Source: Halichondria panicea (lineage: Eukaryota; Porifera; Demospongiae; Suberitida; Halichondriidae). Taken from it: a DNA stretch of 64,000 nt. Location of the stretch: NCBI RefSeq assembly GCF_963675165.1, contig NC_087377.1:14566198-14630197 (forward strand). Reading direction: 5' to 3'. Each line of letters opens with the position of its first letter. The stretch's first letter is position 1. The notes under the pieces are model-generated. The model did not search any database and had not been told where the DNA came from. It saw only the letters and a list, made by a program, of their open reading frames with translations. Below, piece by piece: positions 54,694-64,000 of this stretch. Position numbers and translations under genes: made by a program.

Positions 54694-56439
54694 ATGAAGT
54701 TGCTGCTCCTTGTGGTTTACAGTATGATTACCACATTACTAGCTGGTCTGAATTCTGACAAAGAGGCTAAACTGGAAACAGTGCTCAAGTGAGTTATGCC
54801 CTGAAAATAATTATACATGTGTTTCATATTTCATATCAGCATGTAGTTTAGCATACATCCATCTGCATGATACAATAATTACCTCTTTGCTTTGTTTCAT
54901 CAGTGACATTGAAGAGGTATTGCAAGACCTGAGAGCTGGTGATGATGAGCCTCATCCTGAACCCCTCGGAGACGTTCAAAAACTGGATGGAGCAGTGATC
55001 GAGGGAGATATTTTACCAAAGCCATCCCACAAACAAGACTCACAAAAGTAAATTGCTGCATGCCAGATTCCGAAATTGATTGCTACTATAGGCCTTGGAA
55101 GATTTTGCCAGCATAATTTTAGGAGCCATAGTAGCATGTTATATAATGGAAAAAAATGAAGCTAGGTGCATGGGTGAAAAAGAAAAGAAATTATTATTAT
55201 AACTAGATAATAAAACACTTCCCATAACCATAATTATAGAGCGAAATTTTGATAAATATTACTTTGTGAAATGGCCTCTAAAAGCATTTCGTTCGTGGGT
55301 TGACTCCTTATACCGAAATCCACGCCTTTAATCTTTGCACGTTATAGCAGATAATTCTAATATAATTTTTGTGGGCTTAATTTTCATGTAAGGATTGATA
55401 TATAACCCACGAAAACAGCGAATTAAGCCTCTCGAAAATTTTGCGCTATATACCAATTGAGCAAAATCCACCAAGACATAATCGTTACATGCATCATGTG
55501 TGTAATTATTATATATCTGCGCTCTACAGGAATCCTGCCATGGAGGAGATGTTGCTTCACACTGAGAACATTGACGAGGCTACTGATGAAGTAGAAGCTG
55601 CTGGGGGCCACGTTCTACTCCAACTTGGTCACAACCTCTTGGTAGCAAAAGTCCCCTCTCAAGTAGCAAAGCAGAATAGCTTTAGTCAAGTTTCATCCCA
55701 TATTCCGAGCACAGCATCAGCGCAAAGCTTGAACCATGTTATTGCCTACTGGATGTCACGAGAAAAAAAACTGAAACCAAAGCCAATAATTCAATGGTGG
55801 ACAGAAAAAACAGCTCCAGTAACTCTTAAACGAAATGATTCAGAAATCCAGGGTGCACTCTACCGCCTAACTATGACTGGGAAGATTGCCGCTATGCTTC
55901 TTATTGCTTCCGGTCCTGGTAACTTAGCAATAAGCCAGGATGAGAAACTGAAGATTATAAGTGAATGTAAAGACGGAGTTCAATTCTGGGCAGAGAAAGC
56001 TCATGATAATGGAGTTCCTTTGTCGTTTGAAGTGTATTATGGAAAGGCAACAATCAGTGCTTCCAACCCAACCTCTTGCTCTAGCTATGAATCTTGCCAC
56101 AACGTATTTGTTGATCCTACACTCCAAGCTCTTAATTACCCACCTGGTCAAGCTGGAATGGATCAATTAGCACAATATATTTAAAGCCTACATGGGGCTG
56201 ATGGTGTTTACATTGCTTTCTTTTCTAAATACAGGCTATTTCATTTTGCGTATGCACGTGGTGGCGGACCTGTGTACATGCAGTACAGCAATGGTATATG
56301 GGGTACCGACCAGATTGACCGGGTTTTCGCTCATGAAACTGGACATGTTTTTTACGCTCCTGACGAATACATAAACTGTAGTTGCAACCAACAGTATGGC
56401 AAGGGAAGCTGCACTGCTAAAAATACCAACTGCAAGTAG
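54694..56439 (+). pseudogene. Secreted HExxH metalloprotease-like gene with one in-frame TAA
   Basis: Exons 54694-54788 (signal peptide MKLLLLVVYSMITTLLAGLN), 54904-55047 (acidic, pro-rich) and from 55530. Exon 3 reads NPAMEEMLLHTENIDEATDE and continues for ~215 codons to a TAA at 56182-56184. The same frame then runs another 84 codons with clear protein character: GADGVYIAFFSKYRLFHFAY, then WGTDQIDRVFAHETGHVFYA followed by PDEY, a zinc-protease HExxH with a downstream Asp-Glu-Tyr. The homologous-looking sequence on both sides, in one frame with no usable splice sites, points to a nonsense change (for example CAA to TAA). The frame ends TAKNTNCK at 56439, where AAGTAGG could instead be a donor, but no further exon was found. 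The truncated product would lack the catalytic site. Polymorphism, sequencing error or readthrough remain possible. Confidence 0.65.
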
Positions 56440-58245
56440 GAAATGATTATGAGCTTTGCGAGAGCACCAAGAAGCACGTGGGTTGGTGCTAAGAGACTAA
56501 GAGTATATTTACTGCTTTATACGGACTTCACTTATAGTGTATACTGTGCATGTTATTTGTAGCAATATTATGTATAGTACTATATACAAAAATGGCCGAA
56601 TATATTTAACAACTTGACTATCATGTCTTCGATACCATTAATTTTTGTGAAAAAAAATTATATACGAGGAGACTCACTATGGCTAAATATTCTAGAAGGG
56701 CTATAGGCTCTATATATAGGTGCTACATGCATGCAGACGCCAGTATAAAAATTATAGCGCTCTGGTAGGCGTGTTAGCAGAAAAGTGATCGTCCGACAAA
56801 TGAGGTAAACGGCCGACATTCCAGATTATCGTCTGACCTCTTTTAGTATGTATAGCTGTATCTCTGCTGCAGCTGGGTATTATTCGGTATATAGCTGCAT
56901 GTAGATGGCCTTCATTGTGATGCACAAGAGTTGAAAAGTCTGCAGTTACCAGTGCTTGCATGCATGTGAGAGTCTGATTTTTAACCCGGAGACATGCAGC
57001 CAAATATAAATAAGTACGCTCACTCTTTGTTTGCTTCTTTCTCAGTATTTATACATTGATTCAGGAGTACATTAATTAAGAGGAGTATCCAACTGTAGCA
57101 GTTGTAGTGTAAACCAGGTTACGGTACGAGTATGTCATACCACGTCACTATCAGACCACATTTTAAGTGGGTGCGTAGGTGTAGTGGTAAAATGCGATAT
57201 CAGCATACACGCATGTGGTTTGTACCTCCAGTCCACATTTAATTTTATTCATGGCTAACAGTTTACACAACTACAAGTGTTACTGACGTACCGTATAGCG
57301 GGTAATTTTCGGGGGACAAAATATTCGTGGTTCAGTAATATTGAGACATTTTGTGGGTAATATTTTTGTGGTTGCTGCTTGCACTGCAGGTAAAGGTAAG
57401 CAAGGTCGCTTCATTCGTGGGTAAAATATTCGTGGTTAGACCTGCAACCACGAAAACCACGAATATTTTGCCCCACGAAAATTACCTGCTATACGCGGTA
57501 TTCAGTCCTAGATCTGTCACTATCTGACAGTGGGTGCATGTGTCTTGTTCTCAGGGTATTTTAACAAAGGTGTCACTGTAATAGTACTAATTTATTGCAT
57601 TTGGTTTCTTTGGTATAGGGATTAAACTGATTTGACAACAATACTTGTAAACTTTTTCTATAGTACCAAACGCAGCGAATTGGAAATATAATACAGTGCA
57701 CCTTCGTTAAAATACCTATGAACAAGATGCTCATGCAGGAGAGCACTCACCCCGTCCTGGAGCTAGGATCCATTAGTAGACCCAGACTGCTAACTATAGG
57801 TCACCAGCAGATCCACTGCTCATACCAACAATATACCACCAGACATGCACACTATAATTATGGGGAAAATGATCTATATTGACTGATATCACATGCACCG
57901 TTTGACCATTTAAACACTGAGTGAGAGAAACAAAATTTTGGTTGTAATAATTATAGCAGAGGTGCATGTTGTACACAGTGACCATTTATAGCGCTATAGT
58001 TCCACTTAGTAGACTAGCTTAGCTGCTTAGGGTTAGGGTTATCAGTGCATTATCCCATGGATACTGATGATTATCACGAGTCTGTGCCAGTAACTGCACG
58101 AGTGCCTGCATATCCATAGGATAATATCATATAGTATGTAGCATGCAGTAATTATTTATTGTGCCCATATACTTTTGAATGATACGTTATACAGTAATGA
58201 TGATTAATTATGTCTTGCATCCATGCATGTGTTCCAATCTTGATT
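56440..58245. other. Intergenic; one TIR element, no gene seen
   Basis: Contains the element at 57289-57500 and, near 57170-57245, a tRNA-like stretch. I looked for a continuation of the protease C-terminus (a Cys-rich segment after NTNC) on the plus strand and did not find one. Confidence 0.45.
57289..57500. mobile_element. TIR element, GGGTAATTTTCGTGGGG family (copy near 57.4 kb)
   Basis: TACCGTATAGCGGGTAATTT at left, AAATTACCTGCTATACGCGG at right. The interior (CAATATTGAGACATTT, GCACTGCAGGTAAAGGTAAG) is ~95% identical to the inner nested element at 50134-50343, indicating recent activity of this subfamily. Confidence 0.8.
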
Positions 58246-60379
58246 TTAAATGAATTCTTGTATGCTGAAGTTTGCTTTATTAAGATGTCTCGAGTTCCTG
58301 AATGGATGAGTATATATATACTTAAGTGCCAACCAATTATTATAGGTTAGTATAGCAACTGACCTGGAACCATCTTGAATAGGTTTATAGAACTCATTAC
58401 TGTGGAAACGATGCACACGACATAGACGGCAGATCATTCCAATTGAAATGATAGCCATACCTAAGACCATAAACGTAGCCGACACTATGAAGAGTATCAT
58501 GTGAGACATTTCTGTATAAGGGAAAAATAAACTATCACTCAATGTTTTGCATCTTTATTATATGCATGTATACTGTATACAGATAGATTCACAAGTCAAT
58601 ACACTCACATCAATTACAACAATTATATGATCATCTCTGCACATTTATTTACTTCATGCAGCATATAATAATAATAATTATAATACCTTTCCATGCCTTG
58701 GAAGAATCTGATTCTACAAAACCTGCAGTTGTGTGTATATAGGCATGTATATAAGTACATGTCACGTTAGGGCAGCTCAAAGTATATATAATGGTTCTCG
58801 ATTAATCAAGTGTGCATGTACATCCTGCTAGATTAATACCTACCGCAATAAATAGCTCTAACAATCGAACAGACCTATATTTGCTATAGCGTATACTGCA
58901 TGTGCATATAATATAATTATTATAGCATAACTATACGGACTCACAGGGTGTGTATAAACTCTCAATAACTGTTGAAGGTACCGCCACCGTCCCCATATCT
59001 CCATCCTCCATCCAATCGAATACCTCCACATTACTCACTGTCACCGTCCTAGGCAACCGAATACATCGCAGGGCAGCCATTGATTGTGAGCGATGCACAT
59101 CGAACAACTGAGTCTCTACTCCTGCATTTGTCTGAGTGCTTTTAAACTGCACATTGATTTTACACCCTCTAGCAGTAGAACCAGTTGAGAGTAAACATAC
59201 AATCTGAATATGGTGGTTGCCTTTTATGATGTATGCGGACTGCACAGCTGTGGTCGCTAAAGAGAGGTAATAATTAGAAAGTTATGGACAACTAAACAAT
59301 TTAAGAGTGTACAAACAAGTTTAGCATGTTAAATGCATTACATGACACGGTAATGAATGCATGGCTATAATTATGGATATTGAATTATCAATGCAAATAT
59401 TAAACTCACTAAAATAAACTTCTTTAGACTTAAAGGAATAAGTATTATCATCACTCTTCACAGAAAGGTATGCATGATAAGGTTTGTTCCTCCCCAGATT
59501 ATTGAGAGTTAGTTCAAATGGAGAATCACAATTTTGTATCCTGACTGGTTCTGCCCTCAATAAGCCAAGCTCGGCGCTATGGACTGATAAAGTGTAGTTT
59601 AGTGAGACTCCACTGTCGCAGGATAACCATTGAGCCTATAATAAGTATACATGACTGCATGGGGAGATTGTGGTTGTTCCCTTTTACTAAGAAAGGCGTC
59701 AATACTACAGCCAGGTCATGCAGGGTGTGTAAAACTAGCTTGCATGCATTCATATAATTATGCTAAAACTGTAACTGTAACAATACAATGCCATTGAACA
59801 TTGAAGTAGACTCCAGTATAGTCATGAGGTGAATAGCTATTTAGTAGGTGTTGTATCATACCACAATCCATTCAAAAGGAGCCCACAACACGTGAACAAG
59901 AGCGTATGAATGGAATGACATGGAGCTACAAAGAGTGACAATAGACGTCACCTTGTATGTGAACACAGTATCGACTTGAGAAGAGTTGTTGCCCTTCAGT
60001 TTGACAGTAACTTGTAGAGGATTCTCAACAGACAGTGCTCGGTAGTTTACTGCATGCAATAACATTTTAAGATTATTATAATTATACGAATGGGAATCAA
60101 CAGTAACAAGTGATTTAAACGTCTAAAAAGTCTATAAAGACACATGCAAGCAACATGCATTCATGCTTGCATGCATCAAAGGTACGTAATGATCATGCAC
60201 ATGATCATAATCTTTGATGAGCTCAAACTATAATTGTGCCCACGCTTGCAAGGCTGACAACTACGAGGCTCTGTACCTGGTCTGTGATATGGCTTCCATT
60301 GAAGAATTCCAGCACTGCAAATTCTTGAAGCTGTTACTAGCAGATATGACGCCAAACAAATGATCAGATTAACTTTCAT
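58246..60379 (-). CDS. Single-pass membrane protein of unknown function, 343 aa
   Basis: Seven exons: 60277-60379, 59862-60049, 59410-59635, 58945-59256, 58687-58722, 58364-58511 and a short last exon 58246-58264, all in continuous phase. Signal peptide MKVNLIICLASYLLVTASRI, then an ectodomain of ~255 residues with several N-glycosylation sites. The middle (QWLSCDSGVSLNYTLSVHSA ... ELTLNNLGRNKPYHAYLSV) has the strand pattern and Tyr/Leu spacing of a fibronectin-III-like fold, followed by a Cys-containing beta-rich region. One TM helix (MILFIVSATFMVLGMAIISI) leads to a basic tail (CRLCRVHRFHSNEF). Adhesion or receptor role is plausible but unproven. The last exon codes only SIQEFI; if that intron is retained the tail ends instead in a different ~20 residues. 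Confidence 0.7.
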
Positions 60380-60684
60380 TCCTCACGATAGCATCTCAGG
60401 AACTTTACAGGCTTTAAGTCAGATCAGAGGTCACTGCATGCCAATGAAAATAGATTGTCCATGCAATGCATGCAATTTGACTCTATATACATTATGCATA
60501 GGAAATGTAGGCATCCTGTACTTGTACTTGGTGCATGACAAAGTGTAATTAAATTCCAATATTATGATGTAACAGTATTCCTACAAAAAACATACGCCAA
60601 CAGCAAAGTAACACTGCTCGATGAGTTTACATAATTATTAGAGTGCCTTTTACTATATAGTTATAGTCCTGAATCAGTTCCGAA

Positions 60685-61879
60685 TCAGTTCCATGCGCAC
60701 TCTCCTGGACTGTTTCCATGTTTCAGAATCACAGCAAAGCCATTCTCAAGGCAGTAAGGAGGGTGATTGTTTGCTGAGTGCTCTATGTCCCATGTAAACA
60801 CCCCCTTGAGGCTACTACGAAGATCATACACTGACTCCAGGGAAACTGGGGGCTTTGGAGGACTACTATTAGAGTTAAATCCAGCGACCAGCTTCCCACG
60901 ATCCGATCCCAACTCTTGCTGAACCGCCTGTATGAAATAGATCATGTGATCTACCATATGGTCTTGTACACTGTAAAACTGCATGTTCACATAGTCCACA
61001 TACTCTGTTGGAATCGGCTTGTAATCATGCCATGTTCCGTATGGCCCATAATAAGGTCCAATGGCCGTAGCATAGCCTTTCTCTTTCAGGCCCTTGAGGA
61101 GACCAGTCATGGCGTCCTTGAATCTTGGATCATTTGTGCTACCCTCAAACTGCATCTCTGCACCGTCCGCTGAAAAATCTTGGATCATATTCACAACTGA
61201 CTGCAGAGAATTAGATACCCATTGCTTTGTCGTCATATTTGCCGTAATCTGAAAATTCCCCCCAGAGCCGTTGGTGCCCCCCAGGGACACGAGGTACTTC
61301 CTGTCTGGGTGCTGCGTTTTGTCCTGCGCGATATTTGTTTTAGTAAGCCCTTGTCTCTCCCACTCGCTGAAGGGTTGGAAGTTTCCATTGTGATTGGGGT
61401 CCTTGGCAAAGGACAGCATGATTAGATTGACGTCCTTGGGGATCAAACTCAGAGGAGGAGCACGCTCGCCACCTGCAGGCATATAGAGTAAATAATGACC
61501 ACATGCACTGACGATTGTAGAATGCATCAATAAAACAATGGTGCATTCTCCTATAAACAAGATGCTCATATCATTCACCTCATGCGTTGAGCTTCACATT
61601 GCACAGCGGCAAAACGGATACTTCATTACCATTACGGGGAATGCATGATCATGAATATAAAGCAACGATTAGAAAATAGTGTTTTTTGTCGCCTTCGAAA
61701 ATCGCCTACAAGTTTTCAACTGTATAACTAGCCTCAATTACTGTCTCATTAGCAGTTAAAGCAGTGTCTACTTTGCTCTAACAGCTCATTTTTGTGTCCA
61801 CACACACGCACACACACGCACACACACACACACACACACGCACGCACGCACACGCACACGCACCGCACGCGCACGCACG

Positions 61880-61960
<81 letters not shown>

Positions 61961-61987
61961 CGCACACGCACACGCACACGCACACGC

Positions 61988-62026
<39 letters not shown>

Positions 62027-62822
62027 GATCACTCTACCCCTGCTATGCGCTGCGCGGTAATTATATGTATAGTGTGAAATTGAAACAGCAAAAAGTACTC
62101 TATACACACAGTATAATTATGCTGTTGTACACTGAAACAAGAACATAACTATAGTATATAGTGCAGTGCAATAACTGACCTGGCAATGCTCCGGTGTAGG
62201 TTCCTATGGTAATAACAGATGCACACATCTCTTTAAATTTTAAACAAAATCCACTCAAACAATTGGAGCTGTTAGTGCAAGAAGTACCACAGTTCTTAGA
62301 CTCTAGGCTACAATATCCACTGCCGCTGTTCCCACAATGGGCTTGATAGGTTACACAGTGTCCAGGGGAGCATTGTGAATCATCCTCTGTCTTGCACTCT
62401 TGACCACACTTATCACCCGACTCAGCATCACAGTAGAGCTTGAGAATGTCACATTCATGCTTGGTAATGGTAGCCCAGCAATTCCCAGGAGAGCAGTCCT
62501 CTTCAACTCCACATCTCTCCCCACACTTGTAGTGAGAAAGATAATTACACTTCCCACACGTTACTTCCGCCCAGCATTGACCCCCTTCTGGTGGGGTGCA
62601 GTCAGCACTAGAATTGCACGGCTGTCCACACTTGGCTCCTCTGTTGCAGTAGCCACCAGCTTTGTGTTTGAGACAATCTTCATCCTTATCTTGGGATTTC
62701 TTGTTCAGACAGTCAGCTTCTGTGCGGCAGTCATGACGGCATTTGTTAGAAGCAGGGTTACAATGGCTAGCAGCGATTATGCTGGCCAAGAGGGAGATAA
62801 TAAGTAAACTTCTGGCAGACAT
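60685..62822 (-). CDS. Secreted Cys-rich repeat plus GH18 chitinase-like protein, 476 aa
   Basis: Two exons, 62180-62822 and 60685-61472, phase 1 join. Signal peptide MSARSLLIISLLASIIAASH. Residues ~22-205 hold ~24 Cys in four or five repeats of the type CGQ-C-x(3)-DC-x-P-GxCW, suggesting a disulfide-rich binding region. Residues ~207-476 form a glycoside hydrolase 18-type barrel: VITIGTYTGALPG, then NLIMLSFAKD, KYLVSLGG, FSADGAEMQFEG, YVDYVNMQFYS, GKLVAGFNSN and GVFTWDIEHS. GH18 enzymes cleave chitin-type beta-1,4-GlcNAc polymers by substrate-assisted catalysis. The DxxDxDxE signature reads D317-G-A-E-M-Q-F-E324: the catalytic Glu and first Asp remain but the middle two Asp are Glu and Gln, so activity may be weak or lectin-like. 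The whole barrel is in one exon. A second in-frame ATG at 61578 opens another signal-like peptide. Confidence 0.85.
61535..61810. repeat. Left arm of an inverted repeat flanking exon 1 of the GH18-like gene
   Basis: Phrases TTGAGCTTCACATTGCACAG, GCGGCAAAACGGATACTTCA and AACAGCTCATTTTTGTGTCC recur in reverse complement at 63228-63510. It lies in the single intron of the gene and includes the alternative ATG at 61578. Confidence 0.8.
61800..62025. repeat. CA / CACG microsatellite
   Basis: About 225 bp of CA repeats interspersed with CACGCACG blocks in the intron of the GH18-like gene. The long ORFs across it on both strands are repeat artefacts. Confidence 0.97.
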
Positions 62823-63227
62823 TTTGTGTGAGCTGGATCTAACACAGAAAGCGGCTCTAAGGCATACAAGCTAACACAGATCTGTAGATATACATAATTT
62901 ATATGCACCACTATAGCTGTCATGGGGGATATTCAAGCCCATATATGTACAGGCATTATATGGAGGCTACAAACCTGACTATAATAGCACATTGTTTATC
63001 CACAATAATACATTATACAACCATTATACACCTACTATATAGACAACAATTCATACAGCATGCTCCACAACCACGATAGGCTCGCCATAGCTGAAGGGAA
63101 TAAATAACCTAATCAGACACAAATAAACCTTGTTTAGGGCACACTATACAATATGAAGTAAACAAAGCAACTTTATGGTTGCGTGCGCAGCAAGGGTATA
63201 TATAGAGTGATTGGTGAGCATGTGTGT

Positions 63228-63510
63228 CGGTTTGTGTGTGTGCATGGACACAAAAATGAGCTGTTTGAGCGAACTAGATACTCTCATGGACTGCTTTAAC
63301 TGCATTGGTTGAAAAATAATAGGCTATTATTATATTGTACTTATAGGTGATCTTCTAAGGCGACAAACACACTTATTTTTTTCGATCGGATTGACTGATT
63401 TGCGATCATTCCCCATAATTATAATGTTAATTAAGGTCATTATGGTGAACAGTGTTTGCCGCTGTGCGATGAAGCTCAACACACGAGGTGAACGCTCTAT
63501 AATAATGAGC
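63228..63510. repeat. Right arm of the inverted repeat flanking GH18-like exon 1
   Basis: The reverse complement of 61535-61810 at ~80% identity: GGACACAAAAATGAGCTGTT, TTTGCCGCTGTGCGATGAAG, then ATGAGCATCTTTTATAGG. It lies upstream of the gene start (62822) and points the duplicated start region rightward on the plus strand. Confidence 0.8.
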
Positions 63511-63533
63511 ATCTTTTATAGGATTAATGCAGT

Positions 63534-63598
63534 AGTCTCGCACCAGCCCCGATTAAAATTTACCTAGCATTCAACATTCGGGGCTGGTTCGCGATACT
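63534..63598. repeat. 65-bp hairpin-forming inverted repeat
   Basis: AGTCTCGCACCAGCCCCGA at 63534-63552 and its near-perfect reverse complement TCGGGGCTGGTTCGCGATAC at 63578-63597, with a 25-base AT-rich loop. Possibly a minimal TIR element. Confidence 0.85.
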
Positions 63599-63843
63599 TA
63601 TATAGCATGAACTTACACTCCAACGGAGCCAGGTCAGAATCTCAGAAACTGTGCAAATGGCAGTCACTTCACCCACCACCTACGTAGTGAGAACCCAGGA
63701 TCAAACTGGAAGGAATGACAGAACACCTGGTGTTAATTGAGTAACACTCGTTTGAGTAGAAGGGCAGAAAGAACATATAAAACTGCATGGGTACAAGGAA
63801 TGGTGGAAGCACACCAATATGAAGTGACTTCTGTTATACTCAC

Positions 63844-63929
63844 CGTACATCTCAGCATTAATCCCTCAGGGAACAGTCCATTGTCACACCTGAAGGCCAT
63901 GCACTTGTGTACACCCGATAGAGCTGGTA
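63844..63929 (-). CDS. Candidate Cys-rich exon of a gene entering from the right
   Basis: The minus strand has an ATGCAG acceptor right of 63929 and a GTGAGT donor left of 63844, with the open frame PALSGVHKCMAFRCDNGLFP followed by EGLMLRCT between them (entry phase 1, exit phase 0). Four Cys in ~25 residues suggest a secreted or extracellular module. I could not find the next exon in matching phase, so this is tentative. Confidence 0.25.
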
Positions 63930-64000
63930 CTGCATGAATGATTACTGCATGAGGGTACCAATTAAGTGCACAGTTCCACTATCCCCGTCACATAATGGAC

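Noticed and set aside
61749-62148. Several long ORFs on both strands of His-Thr or Cys-Val repeats
   Set aside because: Translations of the CA/CACG microsatellite in an intron; no start context or splice logic, purely low complexity.
1-64000. CRISPR arrays, operons, riboswitches, prophage
   Set aside because: The genes are spliced and metazoan; the tandem repeats found are minisatellites without spacer diversity, so no prokaryotic system is present.

Overview
The window is animal nuclear DNA, most likely from a sponge (demosponge). The genes are dense and intron-rich: 47-55 bp introns occur, with GT-AG boundaries and a few GC-AG. The non-coding DNA is saturated with the self-complementary motifs GCATGC and ATAATTAT. 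The gene set (an axonemal dynein assembly factor, a V-ATPase subunit, a Qbc-SNARE and SID-1-type dsRNA channels) is metazoan. No gene is bacterial in structure. Species-level assignment is inference.

Layout. 1-6.4 kb (minus): an Ig-like exon and a separate signal-peptide exon, probably one receptor-like gene running off the left edge. 6.7-7.0 kb (minus): a small zinc-ribbon protein, divergent from DNAAF3 (plus, 14 exons, 7.4-13.2 kb). DNAAF3 converges on ATP6V1H, V-ATPase subunit H (minus, 15 exons, 13.4-20.8 kb). 21.0-29.9 kb: two direct copies of a segment. Each carries an intact, intronless type II membrane glycosyltransferase-like gene (plus) and the last four exons of a SID-1 family gene (minus). 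In the right-hand unit those exons belong to a complete gene (28.1-36.9 kb, 975 aa). In the left-hand unit they are an orphan, frameshifted pseudogene. The units are separated by a roughly 1 kb fold-back element. 37.0-39.6 kb (plus): a SNAP-23/25/29-type Qbc-SNARE, head-to-head with the SID-1 gene 155 bp away, followed by a SNARE relic near 40.4 kb. 41.3-52.4 kb (minus): a second complete SID-1 family gene (891 aa) with the same 18-exon structure. 54.7-56.4 kb (plus): a secreted metalloprotease-like gene interrupted by one in-frame TAA just before its HExxH domain. 58.2-60.4 kb (minus): a single-pass membrane protein of unknown function. 60.7-62.8 kb (minus): a secreted protein joining a Cys-rich repeat region to a glycoside hydrolase 18-like domain with a degenerate active-site motif.

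Transposable elements are mainly short non-autonomous elements with terminal inverted repeats. At least six families are recognisable, several with two or more copies here, and one family is nested in another. The recent duplication supplies empty sites that date three insertions after the duplication.

The most unusual signal is the indel spectrum between the two recent duplicates. About ten differences are insertions of exactly four bases forming CATG, in introns and exons alike and on both copies, some at sites with no pre-existing repeat. These insertions break the reading frame of the orphan SID-1 exons. All exon models were checked by hand for splice dinucleotides and phase continuity. 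No database search was possible.
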